From Taibaiella sp. KBW10 (GTDB lineage: Bacteria; Bacteroidota; Bacteroidia; Chitinophagales; Chitinophagaceae): 64,000 nt of DNA. The translations under genes were made by a program, and so were the position numbers. Location of the stretch: the NCBI RefSeq assembly GCF_003852495.1, contig NZ_QAJI01000001.1:9877-73876 (forward strand). Direction: 5' to 3'. The notes below the pieces were generated by a model that was given only the letters and a program-made list of their open reading frames with translations, searched no databases and was not told the origin of the DNA. Below are positions 1 to 7,714 of the stretch, one piece after another. Position 1 is the stretch's first letter. Every line of letters starts with the position of its first letter.

Positions 1-48
1 GCAGCGTTTCTTTTCGCGTACGCCCCGACAACAGGATTTTTAGCCATG

Positions 49-98
49 GATTTATACAGCCTTGATCTTTTGTTTCTTTTGCCTTGATGCAAAAGAAA
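49..98. repeat. Dispersed hairpin repeat, copy 1
   Basis: An 18-bp block (49-66) is followed by a perfect 10-bp hairpin, arms 73-82 and 89-98, with the 6-nt loop cttgat. The same 18-bp block starts a second copy at 16693, where the hairpin has a different but still self-complementary stem and the reverse complement of this loop. An interspersed non-coding repeat is the simplest reading; an ORF running through it looks spurious. Confidence 0.6.
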
Positions 99-171
99 AA
101 GGAGAAAAGAAGTCAAAATTAAAAAGTAGAAAGTCAAAAGAGATCTCTCCTGCGTCGGGAGAACAATATAG

Positions 172-205
172 CGCGAAAGGCTTCCTCTATAGGAAGCCTT
201 TCGCG
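172..205. terminator. Strong GC-rich hairpin, terminator-like
   Basis: A perfect 15-bp inverted repeat (arms 172-186 and 191-205, loop ctat) lies downstream of the broken gene at 233-896 on the minus strand. It has no clean T-run, so it may be a terminator or an interspersed palindrome. A smaller hairpin-like stretch lies just before it, around 145-161. Confidence 0.45.
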
Positions 206-232
206 TATAAACATAATCCGGATTTTCTGCAA

Positions 233-896
233 TCAGCTTTGAGGTGGCGGCGGCTCATGACGCGTACCTGCATCTACCGTAATGCGGGCATGCTTATACT
301 CTTGCCGTACCGGCAAATACATTGACCAAGCTATCCATTTTATACAGACACAGGCGTGTATCGGCCAGCAGCTCCGGTATCCGGTCCTGGTTATAGCCTT
401 TCCGGTTTACGATGGCCGCACGCAGCGTACTGATCAGCCGCTCAAAATCATTGTTCAGGCTGTCCAGCAGGGTAATATCTGCCGGCAATACCGCATACTC
501 ACTAAGCTGGCTGGCCAGGGGCAACAAGCGGCTGTGTATATCGCGCAGCCGGGCCAACGTAAGGTTATCGGGCCGGTTCAGCAGCGATGATTTGGAGATG
601 CGCAACTGCTCATGCAGCTCAAGATTATGCTGCTGCAAGGCATAAACGCTCGCGCGCTTGGCCAGGTTTACCGCCAGGCGAATGGCTTTCAGCTCTGTCT
701 CTGCTTTCTGCCCGGTAGTACCTGTGGTAACCACTTCGGTGCGCTCGGTGGCTATTGAGAGGGCGTCAATCAATTGTTCGAACTGCTCGGCCTGGTCGCT
801 AAAGGCCGACATGGTAGACCATACCGGTTGGTAGGTGGACAGCACCCGGCGCAGGGTGCGGCAAATGGATACAAAATTGACATCTCTTTGGTTCAT
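233..896 (-). pseudogene. Helical protein of unknown function, probable C-terminal frameshift
   Basis: The intact frame starts at the ATG at 896 and ends at a TAA at 294-296, giving about 200 residues. The product is predicted mostly helical, with no signal peptide, membrane segment or motif I can assign. I have the impression of similar small helical-bundle proteins of unknown function in Bacteroidota, but cannot name a family. The last codons run into a stop, while the +1 frame (from about 310 down to a TGA at 233-235) continues with a plausible tail, RQEYKHARITVDAG, then a proline run. That suggests a one-base indel around 300-312. The gene lies downstream of the symE-like gene and the 21-bp array on the same strand. 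Function is unknown; the frameshift is inference and could also be a sequencing error. Confidence 0.5.
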
Positions 897-1109
897 AATG
901 TAGTATTTTAGTATTATTAAAAAGGTGTGTTTCTGTACCAAATGTAAATACAAAAAATGGAACAAAAACCAATACCCACAAGGTTTCTAGCGAATAATTT
1001 ACAGCATATTGACACTCAGCATTTTGGGCTTTTACTCCAATTATCCAGGGACTAACAATTTTTTCCCGGATACCAGACACATGCTGTCCTGAGCACGGCA
1101 TGTTCCGGA

Positions 1110-1277
1110 ATGTAAGCAGCATTTTCGGTCATGCAAGAAGCGTTTTAAGTTATGCGAGCAGCACTTTCGATTATGCAAGAAGCATTTTCGGTCATGCGAG
1201 AAGCACTTTCGGTTATGCAAGAAGTGTTTTAAGTCATGTAAGAAGCATTTTCGGTCATGCAAGAAGTGTTTTAAGCT
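1110..1277. repeat. Tandem array of eight 21-bp units
   Basis: Eight consecutive imperfect 21-bp units begin at 1110, 1131, 1152, 1173, 1194, 1215, 1236 and 1257. Each has the form atgYRAGMAGYRYTTTYRRYY. Variation falls mainly at the end of the unit, which carries either a cggt-like or an aagt-like ending in a mixed order. 21 bp is two helical turns and also seven codons, so the array reads as a heptad-like peptide in several frames. It sits between the symE-like gene and the broken helical gene. No spacers are present, so it is not a CRISPR. Confidence 0.85.
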
Positions 1278-1335
1278 ACTTACAGCTACAATGTTAGTAC
1301 CTGCAAGACCTTAAACCAGATCTTGTCGCCATCTC

Positions 1336-1644
1336 TTAGCTGGGTTCCTCATCCAGCAGTGGCGGTAGCAAGCGCAGGATTTGACCACCGGGAATCCGTA
1401 CAAAGGCATCCGCATCGATCCAGCTCTCTAACAGAGGCTGCTCCCCTTCCAGGCATATAATGATCCGGTGCAGTCCGGTAATCACCGACACGTACTGCCC
1501 CGGCCGGAAACCACTATCGGCCAGCCACTGGCCTTTAAGCGATATATGGGGTATTTGGTGCAGGCCTATGTCTTTTAAGTCCCGGCTTCGGCCTACTTTT
1601 ATTTTCTGCACGGCGATGCTTGATTTGATTTGCTTTTTCATCAT
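1336..1644 (-). CDS. symE: SymE-like type I toxin-antitoxin family toxin
   Basis: This encodes about 102 residues with the core signature of the SymE toxin family: HISLKGQWLADSGF followed by RPGQYVSVI and a short beta strand. In E. coli, SymE is an SOS-induced, AbrB-fold-derived protein that acts on RNA and nucleoids and is silenced by the antisense RNA SymR. The start is the ATG at 1644; the upstream in-frame extension is not needed. A TAnnTTTG element at 1669-1676 sits about 25 bp before it. No SymR-like RNA can be recognised by eye. The C-terminus is rich in leucine and acidic residues. The family call is fairly firm; toxicity and regulation here are not shown. Confidence 0.75.
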   Translation of the reverse strand: MMKKQIKSSIAVQKIKVGRSRDLKDIGLHQIPHISLKGQWLADSGFRPGQYVSVITGLHRIIICLEGEQPLLESWIDADAFVRIPGGQILRLLPPLLDEEPS

Positions 1645-1668
1645 ATAAAATTTTAGTTGATACCAAAA

Positions 1669-1676
1669 CAAACATA
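1669..1676 (-). promoter_or_regulatory. -7 promoter element of the symE-like gene
   Basis: On the minus strand this reads TATGTTTG, an exact match to the Bacteroidota -7 consensus TAnnTTTG, about 25 bp before the ATG. No convincing -33 TTTG was identified. Confidence 0.5.
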
Positions 1677-1771
1677 ATCCTGCCGGCATATCCTATTCTG
1701 GCCTGCATAACTTATGCGTTCCGCCACATAATTTAGCTATCTTTATCCTGTCCGTTTTTCTCACAAAACCG

Positions 1772-1779
1772 TACATTTG
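1772..1779 (+). promoter_or_regulatory. -7 promoter element of the XRE regulator
   Basis: TACATTTG matches TAnnTTTG exactly and ends 7 bp before the ATG at 1787. Transcription would start at or next to the start codon, so the mRNA is predicted to be leaderless. Confidence 0.5.
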
Positions 1780-1786
1780 TATTCCT

Positions 1787-2116
1787 ATGACAAACACAAT
1801 ACCCCACAAGCACATACACGAAGGCCGCAACCTCAAACGCTTCCGCGAGATGCTGGGCATCAAACAAGAAGTCCTGGCCAAAGAACTGGGCCAGGACTGG
1901 ACCCAGAAAAAGATCTCGCTGCTGGAAGCGAAGGAAAGTATAGAGCTGCCGATACTGCAAGAAGTTTCCGCCATCTTAAACATACCGGTAGAAGCCATTC
2001 AGAATTTTGATGAGGAGCAGGCGGTGAATGTCATTTCTAATACGTTTACTGATTTTAAAGATGGGGCTTCTGCAATTAATATTCATCCTGTATTCAAACT
2101 GTTGAGGTCGTTTTAA
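1787..2116 (+). CDS. XRE-family HTH regulator with a decayed C-terminus
   Basis: This is a 109-residue protein with a helix-turn-helix XRE domain at about residues 12-70 (GRNLKRFREMLGIKQEVLAKE, then QKKISLLEAKE). It is probably a DNA-binding repressor. The Bacteroidota relatives I know usually end in a charged coiled coil. Here the frame stops at 2114-2116 after a short divergent tail. A coiled-coil-like reading frame then continues in another frame from 2119 (MHDEKMALYERMLK, a TAG, then KDEMMGRLEKLMEK to 2208). The sequence therefore looks as if one indel and one nonsense change removed the coiled coil. The HTH domain itself is intact, so the shortened protein could still bind DNA. The gene is divergent from symE, whose promoter lies about 100 bp away. 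Confidence 0.75.
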   Translation: MTNTIPHKHIHEGRNLKRFREMLGIKQEVLAKELGQDWTQKKISLLEAKESIELPILQEVSAILNIPVEAIQNFDEEQAVNVISNTFTDFKDGASAINIHPVFKLLRSF

Positions 2117-2322
2117 AAATGCATGATGAAAAGATGGCATTGTATGAAAGGATGCTTAAATAGAAGGATGAAATGATGGGGAGGTTGGAGAAGTTGATGG
2201 AGAAGTAAAAAAAGACATGAAACGACATCTAATAAACGCTCCTGACTACTTCCCTAAAGACGGCCTAGATAAAAGTAGCTAGTTGCTGCGAATCAAACTA
2301 ATTAAATAATTTCAATTTAATG

Positions 2323-2330
2323 TAAATTTG
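2323..2330 (+). promoter_or_regulatory. -7 promoter element of the restriction-modification operon
   Basis: TAAATTTG is an exact TAnnTTTG match, 31 bp before the methyltransferase ATG. The surrounding 2283-2361 stretch is AT-rich and non-coding. Confidence 0.5.
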
Positions 2331-2361
2331 TCATCAGACAAAATATACAATATTCTAATAA

Positions 2362-3621
2362 ATGAAAAGAGAATCAAAGACCGGCAATGAACAGGAATTT
2401 GAGGGATATGAAGCTTTGGCAAATGTTGAAGAACCTCAACTTTCTTTATACGAAGACAACGAAATTATACTTGCAAATGCGAAGAAAAGCATTTGGGATA
2501 CAAGTATAAAAGCAGAAGAAAATGGATACTATTGGAGAAAAGATCCATTAATCACTAAAGGGAAGCCAATTACAAATGATAAACCTTTAGTGGTAGAGCT
2601 ATTTTGTGGCTGCGGAGGAACATCGTTAGGTTTTGAAATGGCAGGCTACCAAATTGCAATTGGCTGTGACATTCACCAACCTTCTATAGCAACTTTTAAA
2701 AATAATCATCATAATGTTTCTACTATTTTAGGTGATGTTAAAAGAATCAAGCCCACATCTTTTACAGAATTATTGGATGGAAGAGAGGTTGATGTCTTGA
2801 TTGGAGGTGTACCTTGTCAGGGATTTTCTCTAAACAATAGGAAGCGACACGAAGCTGATGAACGAAATTTATTGTACAAAGAATTCATCCGCTTCGTCAA
2901 AGCACTAAAACCTAAAGTGGTAGTACTGGAAAATGTCTCAGGAATGAAGAGTACTGGAAATATTGTCGAAGAAATTGAAAATGAGATTAGCGCAGCAGGG
3001 AATATGAAAGTTAAAAGTAAGCTCCTTTTTGCCCCGGATTATGGAGTACCACAAACAAGAACAAGGCTTGTCTTTGTGGGCATTCGTGGGGGGGAAGAAT
3101 TCGACTTTAATTCTATAATTAAAACACACGGCCCTACAACAAAAAAACCTTATGTTACAATTAAGGATGCAATTGGAGATTTACCAAGCTTACAACCCGA
3201 TCAGAAGGTTGAAGAGTATTATAGTGAAGCGTTTAGTGAGTATCAAAAATTGATGCGCAAAAACATTAAAGATACTAAACTGACCAATCATAAAGCGCCT
3301 AATCATCCGAAAGAAGTTATAGAAAGAATAAAAGCAACTACTCCCGGAACTCCCATGTATCCAAAATTCAAACAACGTATTCGATTAAGTTGGGGTATCC
3401 AAAGCCCTACACAAGTTTCAGGAGGGATTAGACCACAATTCCAGTTTGGCCACCCGGAAGACAATAGAGGGCTTTCAATTCGAGAACGTTGCAGATTACA
3501 AAGCTTTCCAGATAACTTTGAAGTAAGCGGAGGTATAGTTCAAGGAAGAGTTCAAACAGGAAACGCGGTTCCGCCGTTACTGGCAAAAGCAATAGCATTA
3601 GCAATCAAAAGATATTTATGA
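2362..3621 (+). CDS. DNA cytosine-C5 methyltransferase of a type II R-M system
   Basis: This 419-residue protein transfers a methyl group from SAM to C5 of cytosine in a specific DNA site, protecting host DNA. The ordered C5-MTase motifs are visible: motif I LFCGCGGTSLGF near residue 80; motif IV GGVPCQGFS with catalytic Cys near 152; motif VI LENVSGM near 189; motif VIII QTRTRLVFVG; motif IX SIRERCRLQSFPD; and motif X QTGNAVPPLLAKA at the end. The target-recognition region lies between VIII and IX and gives no specificity by eye. An N-terminal extension of about 75 residues precedes motif I; it is longer than in minimal enzymes and could be a small regulatory domain. The stop overlaps the next start by 4 bp. 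Base composition is clearly more AT-rich than in the flanking genes, consistent with transfer. Confidence 0.93.
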   Translation: MKRESKTGNEQEFEGYEALANVEEPQLSLYEDNEIILANAKKSIWDTSIKAEENGYYWRKDPLITKGKPITNDKPLVVELFCGCGGTSLGFEMAGYQIAIGCDIHQPSIATFKNNHHNVSTILGDVKRIKPTSFTELLDGREVDVLIGGVPCQGFSLNNRKRHEADERNLLYKEFIRFVKALKPKVVVLENVSGMKSTGNIVEEIENEISAAGNMKVKSKLLFAPDYGVPQTRTRLVFVGIRGGEEFDFNSIIKTHGPTTKKPYVTIKDAIGDLPSLQPDQKVEEYYSEAFSEYQKLMRKNIKDTKLTNHKAPNHPKEVIERIKATTPGTPMYPKFKQRIRLSWGIQSPTQVSGGIRPQFQFGHPEDNRGLSIRERCRLQSFPDNFEVSGGIVQGRVQTGNAVPPLLAKAIALAIKRYL

Positions 3622-4850
3622 ACTACAGAATATGGTATAGCACGGAGAGTTTTGCAGACTACATTATTGCAAATACTGAACTAAGCAAGAAGAATGTTGT
3701 TAAAAAGAAAATGTTTGAAAGTGATGCAAACAATGCAAAGAACTTTCACTCAATGCCAGACCACATTAAAAAGATTTTATATTTAGACGCACCAGATTTG
3801 ATTGTTGAAATTGATACGGAGCCGATTTTCTCAATTGAAGTTTCAACTGAAGCAGGCACAGGCCATAATGCTTTTCAGAGATTTGCAAGACTAGCTGCAT
3901 CTGTCGAGAATAATGTACCTGCATTTTATATTTATCCTGAAGCTGCAATTATAACAAGACAAAATACACAACCTAAATGGGACAAAATTAATCCACTTGT
4001 TTTCAAAGCTTTGGATGACGTAATGACCATTTATAAAATTCCAGCTTTGTTATATTATTTCCCATCAGACTATCAGGATCACTCGGTTGCAGGAACATCC
4101 CCACACCTTCGACATAAGGGATTAAGATATGATAGTAACAGAAATTTTGCTGGTTGCCCCGATAGTACTGATAACGAAATGATTTTGATGTTTGCAGCAA
4201 TAAATGAAATCATTTCAGTTGTTGAAAAGTCAGGTGTGATTAACGGGAGAGAAAAATTATTAGGAAAGCGAATTTTAAGTGATAGGAAAACTTTTATGCT
4301 ACAAGAGTATGCTACCAAAGGAGGCAATAGCAATATGTCCCCACTTACAGCAACTGAAAAAATTCCAACTGAATTTCTATTAAACTATTTATCAAAATAC
4401 GAAAACGCTAATTATAAGATTGGTGAGCTATTAAGAAGTAGAGAAGAAACAATAATATACAAAGTAGACGCTGCATTTAGAGGAGATCCATATCCAGGTG
4501 CATTAGCTGCAATTGACTACTTACTTTGTAGAGAAGGAAAATCTTTTGAAGAAAGAAAATATAACCTTGTAATGTGTTGGGGTAATCTAACAATCGATGA
4601 CAATGCAAAAACATTTGCAATTGATAGTCAAAAAAGCACAATTCACGATTTTGTAAGTGCAGTAAAAGCAAGTGAAGGGAAAAACATCTTAACAAAAGAC
4701 TATGACAACATTCCCAGTAGCGAAATTCCAAGATATTACATGCAAGTTCGTTATGGTTCTATGTTCTCAAAAGTAAAGCACATAAGAGTATTTTCCTATT
4801 TTGCTGATGCAATTTTATTTCCAGATGGAGCCCTATGGAGAGACGCATAA
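3618..4850 (+). CDS. Putative restriction endonuclease subunit (large)
   Basis: The 410-residue product is translationally coupled to the methyltransferase (ATG within its last codons). I do not recognise the family. The N-terminal third has a PD-(D/E)XK-like arrangement: APDLIVEID with Asp near residue 60, then FSIEVSTEAG with Glu near 74, but Ser/Thr replaces the usual Lys, followed by H83 and Q87. The pattern suggests a nuclease fold or a degenerate one. The C-terminal part (about residues 250-410) contains FRGDPYPGALAAIDYLLC and could be target recognition. No signal peptide or membrane segment is seen. Position directly after a C5 methyltransferase makes a restriction role the best guess. 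It overlaps the next gene by 16 bp, so all three are probably made from one transcript. Confidence 0.6.
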   Translation: MNYRIWYSTESFADYIIANTELSKKNVVKKKMFESDANNAKNFHSMPDHIKKILYLDAPDLIVEIDTEPIFSIEVSTEAGTGHNAFQRFARLAASVENNVPAFYIYPEAAIITRQNTQPKWDKINPLVFKALDDVMTIYKIPALLYYFPSDYQDHSVAGTSPHLRHKGLRYDSNRNFAGCPDSTDNEMILMFAAINEIISVVEKSGVINGREKLLGKRILSDRKTFMLQEYATKGGNSNMSPLTATEKIPTEFLLNYLSKYENANYKIGELLRSREETIIYKVDAAFRGDPYPGALAAIDYLLCREGKSFEERKYNLVMCWGNLTIDDNAKTFAIDSQKSTIHDFVSAVKASEGKNILTKDYDNIPSSEIPRYYMQVRYGSMFSKVKHIRVFSYFADAILFPDGALWRDA

Positions 4851-5338
4851 CAGAAGAACAAGTAACGAAAGCCATTATTGATTGGCTTGAAACAAATGGT
4901 TGGGAAATCATTTGTTACGATTTCCCTCAAAGCGGAACAGGAGTTCCCCTCCATCTTAATCAAGAACTGAGAACAACAAAGAATAAAGGTTTGTTTATTC
5001 CCGATATTGTTGCAATAAAAAATGGCGTCGTGATTTTCTTTGAAAATAAAGATAGATTTGTTCTTTCTGACTTTCAAAAAATCCAAATGCTTAAGAGTAC
5101 AACCAACTATGAAGTTTCAATTACTAAATTTCTTGAAGGCTATAATTATTCTGAAATTTTCTATGGTGTAGGTTTATCACATACGTCTAAAACAGAACAA
5201 AGAACTAATGAACATTTAGAAAAGATTGATTTTGCTGTGTTTCGCTATGAAGACAATACAATAAAAGTAAATTTTGACCCCCATAACATATTTTCATCAT
5301 CTAATGATTCTAATAATATTGGGCCATTAGCACTGTAA
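4835..5338 (+). CDS. Putative PD-(D/E)XK nuclease, small subunit of the R-M system
   Basis: This 167-residue protein has a near-textbook PD-(D/E)XK core: an N-terminal helix with a conserved-looking Glu (TEEQVTKAIIDWLE), a strand, then FIPDIVAIKNG with Asp57, and VVIFFENKDRF with Glu70 and Lys72. The ENK form of the motif is common in restriction and VRR/TnsA-like nucleases. It starts inside the end of the preceding gene (16-bp overlap), so the two putative nucleases may form one heteromeric enzyme, as in Bpu10I or BbvCI-type systems. It could instead be a strand-specific nicking or repair enzyme accompanying the methylase, although it does not look like Vsr. The C-terminus after about residue 140 is polar and probably disordered. 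Confidence 0.6.
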   Translation: MERRITEEQVTKAIIDWLETNGWEIICYDFPQSGTGVPLHLNQELRTTKNKGLFIPDIVAIKNGVVIFFENKDRFVLSDFQKIQMLKSTTNYEVSITKFLEGYNYSEIFYGVGLSHTSKTEQRTNEHLEKIDFAVFRYEDNTIKVNFDPHNIFSSSNDSNNIGPLAL

Positions 5339-5408
5339 TATATTTTGTTTCAAAAGAAGGAAGCCTACTCCTTATATAATTAAACCCAGATAACAATCTA
5401 ATAAAATA

Positions 5409-5439
5409 AAAAGAATCATGCATCATACATGATTCTTTT
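5409..5439. terminator. Bidirectional terminator between the R-M operon and DUF779
   Basis: A perfect 12-bp inverted repeat (arms 5409-5420 and 5428-5439, loop catcata) ends in TTTT on both strands. It lies between convergent genes. Confidence 0.8.
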
Positions 5440-5444
5440 GCATT

Positions 5445-5819
5445 TTATGCCATACGCTGTAACGGCTCCAGGTCTTTTAATTCTTCTTCTGTAAACAAGC
5501 GGTAATGCACTTTAAAAGTCTTACCCAATGGGCTTTCTAAAGAAAAGCCTCCGGGCCCAAAACCCTCTAATACATCCAAAGTAAAATGGGAATATTGCCA
5601 GTATTCAAACAAATCCCGGTCGATCCAAAATTCAAAACCATCGACCAGACCAATCAGTACATCATTCATTCGGGGAAAAAAGCCACCCTTCTCAAAACAT
5701 TGTGGTTGCGTGCCTTCACAACAGCCCCCGGCCTGATAAAACATCAGGTCTCCATGCTTTTCTTTCAGGATTTGGATCAATTCCATGGCCTTATCGGTAA
5801 CGGCGAGTCTCTGTATCAT
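5445..5819 (-). CDS. DUF779 family protein, aldehyde dehydrogenase partner
   Basis: From the ATG at 5819 this is a 124-residue protein; the longer upstream frame is not needed. It matches DUF779: a GDLMFYQAGGCCEG block with paired cysteines, QPQCFEKG, then a FEFWIDRDLFEYW segment and GPGGFSLES. The function of the family is not established, though its genes very often lie beside NAD-dependent aldehyde dehydrogenases, as here (gene just upstream on the same strand, about 180 bp away). A role in assembling, protecting or supplying that enzyme is plausible but inferred. The conserved Cys residues may bind a metal. A bidirectional terminator follows the stop. Confidence 0.82.
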   Translation of the reverse strand: MIQRLAVTDKAMELIQILKEKHGDLMFYQAGGCCEGTQPQCFEKGGFFPRMNDVLIGLVDGFEFWIDRDLFEYWQYSHFTLDVLEGFGPGGFSLESPLGKTFKVHYRLFTEEELKDLEPLQRMA

Positions 5820-6002
5820 ATCTATAAAATTAAAGCTTTTAAAAGGTATTGAAAAGGAAAGGTTCCTGCTCTTTTGTTTCGCCAAAGTCAGGTTTCCCTC
5901 ATGTTTTGTTTCCAACAAACGCATTTCAACACAAACGCTCCTTCTATAGAATAAAATGGAGCGCCTGGTTAATGTATAAGAGGAAAGGGAACTACGTGTT
6001 AA

Positions 6003-7508
6003 TTAAAAGAATCCTAATTTGTTTTTATTGTAAGAGATCAGCATATTTTTCTCCTGGCGATAATGCGCCAACATCATTTTATGATTTTCTCTGCCAATGC
6101 CCGATTGTTTATACCCTCCGAATGGGGCACCTGCAGGATAGGAGTGGTATTGGTTTACCCAAACACGGCCTGCCTGAATCGCTCTTGGCACCATATATAA
6201 TTCATGGGCATCTCTGGTCCATACACCTGCACCTAAGCCATAAATCGTATCGTTTGCTATTTCGATGGCCTCCTCTACCGTTTTGAAGGTCGTTACGGCC
6301 AGTACAGGTCCGAAGATCTCTTCCTGGAAGATGCGCATTTTATTATTTCCTTTAAATAAAGTCGGTTTGATATAATACCCGTTTTCCAGATCACCGCCCA
6401 AATCGTTCACATCGCCACCGGTCAATACTTCGGCACCTTCTTCCTTACCCAATTTTATATAAGAAGTGATCTTATCTTTTTGGATTTGGGAGGCCTGTGC
6501 ACCCATCATAACGGTAGGATCAAGCGGATTGCCTGTTTTGATTGCATTTACCCTTGCGATTACTTTCTCAATAAATCTGTCGTAGATATCTTCCTGTATC
6601 AGTAGACGGGAAGGACAGGTACAGATCTCTCCCTGATTTAAAGCGAACAACACCGCACCTTCTATGGCTTTATCCAAAAATGCATCATCGGCATCCATCA
6701 CAGAGCTAAAGAAGACATTAGGTGACTTGCCGCCAAGTTCCAGGGTTACGGGAATAATATTTTCGGTGGCATATTGCATGACTAAGCGCCCGGTAGCGGT
6801 AGAACCGGTAAAAGCGGCTTTGGATACTTTTGGATTAGTCACTAAAGCACGGCCCAGTTCTGCTCCGAATCCATTAACGATATTCACCACACCGGCAGGG
6901 ATCAGGTCGCCGATCAATTCCATCAACACCATAATAGAGATGGGCGTGCTTTCGGCCGGTTTTAATACCACACAGTTTCCCGCAGCCAAGGCCGGAGCCA
7001 GCTTCCACACAGCCATCAGTATCGGGAAATTCCAGGGGATGATTTGGGCAATAACGCCCAAAGGTTCATTTACAATTAAGGAAACGGTGTATTGGTCCAG
7101 TTCTACATGAGAGCCCTCTTCTGCACGGATTACGCCTGCGAAATAGCGAAAGTGATCAATAGCCAAAGGAATATCTGCAGCCAGGGTTTCCCGCACTGCT
7201 TTTCCGTTATCTACGGTTTCTACTGCCGCAATATATTCCAGGTTTGCTTCGATACGGTCTGCAATCTTATTCAACATAATACTTCTTTCTGTAGCAGAGG
7301 TCTTACCCCAGCTCTGGAAAGCAGTATGCGCCGCATTTACGGCCAGTTCTAAATCTTCTTTGGAGGAGTGTGCTGCTTTGGTAAATACTTTACCATCTAT
7401 AGGGGAAACCACATCGAAGTAATTGCCATTGACCGGTGCTGTCCACTGACCATTAATATAATTCTCGTACTTACCCTTAAAATCGGGACGATTGATTACT
7501 GTTGACAT
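6003..7508 (-). CDS. NAD-dependent aldehyde dehydrogenase (AcoD/ExaC-like)
   Basis: The product is 501 residues from the ATG at 7508, the usual size for soluble ALDH. It should oxidise an aldehyde (acetaldehyde or a related short aldehyde) to the acid with NAD. Visible elements are [20 protein letters not shown] (cofactor-side), [11 protein letters not shown] (NAD-binding turn), [11 protein letters not shown] with the general-base Glu, and [11 protein letters not shown] with the nucleophilic Cys. The GE(I/V)CTCPSR version, with two Cys, is typical of the AcoD/ExaC/acetaldehyde-type subgroup rather than betaine-aldehyde enzymes. It precedes the DUF779 gene on the same strand and is divergent from an AraC regulator, a layout seen for ethanol or acetoin catabolism. 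An AGGAGG-like sequence lies about 20 nt before the ATG, too far to be an ideal ribosome site. Confidence 0.93.
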   Translation of the reverse strand: MSTVINRPDFKGKYENYINGQWTAPVNGNYFDVVSPIDGKVFTKAAHSSKEDLELAVNAAHTAFQSWGKTSATERSIMLNKIADRIEANLEYIAAVETVDNGKAVRETLAADIPLAIDHFRYFAGVIRAEEGSHVELDQYTVSLIVNEPLGVIAQIIPWNFPILMAVWKLAPALAAGNCVVLKPAESTPISIMVLMELIGDLIPAGVVNIVNGFGAELGRALVTNPKVSKAAFTGSTATGRLVMQYATENIIPVTLELGGKSPNVFFSSVMDADDAFLDKAIEGAVLFALNQGEICTCPSRLLIQEDIYDRFIEKVIARVNAIKTGNPLDPTVMMGAQASQIQKDKITSYIKLGKEEGAEVLTGGDVNDLGGDLENGYYIKPTLFKGNNKMRIFQEEIFGPVLAVTTFKTVEEAIEIANDTIYGLGAGVWTRDAHELYMVPRAIQAGRVWVNQYHSYPAGAPFGGYKQSGIGRENHKMMLAHYRQEKNMLISYNKNKLGFF

Positions 7509-7665
7509 AATAGTTTTCGTTTTAAATTTCCTCCTAAAATTATCTTTAATAAATCCAGAACAATAGTAAAATCGTGTTTTCGGATGGTAAAATAGTATGC
7601 AATTGTGATCTGTTAAAATTGAATTATGGTTTGCAGACAAAGATGTTTTACGCCATAATTCTGCT

Positions 7666-7673
7666 TATATTTG
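7666..7673 (+). promoter_or_regulatory. -7 promoter element of the AraC regulator
   Basis: TATATTTG matches TAnnTTTG exactly, 41 bp before the ATG at 7715, in the 206-bp region shared with the divergent aldehyde dehydrogenase gene. Confidence 0.45.
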
Positions 7674-7714
7674 AGAAGACTAGCAGGCTACTCCTTTAAA
7701 TTCCGATCAATCTT

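Noticed and set aside
62-325. Open reading frame through the first hairpin repeat
   Set aside because: It crosses the repeat and hairpins, has an odd lysine-rich composition and no homologous motif; best seen as chance.
1110-1277. CRISPR array
   Set aside because: Units are contiguous with no unique spacers, 21 bp is too short, and no cas gene is present.
1100-1297. 65-residue frame over the 21-bp array (heptad peptide)
   Set aside because: Any 21-bp repeat stays open in frame; both strands show such frames. No start signal or motif supports translation.
1693-1998. Long frames antisense to the XRE gene
   Set aside because: Shadow frames of the HTH gene; their translations look non-globular.
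2217-2282. Short frame MKRHLINAPDYFPKDGLDKSS ahead of the R-M operon
   Set aside because: It has an ATG and a stop but no further support; it could be a leader peptide or a truncated relic, which I cannot distinguish.
4835-5338. Vsr-type mismatch repair endonuclease
   Set aside because: The motif order (PD...ENK) and length differ from Vsr; general PD-(D/E)XK nuclease is the safer description.
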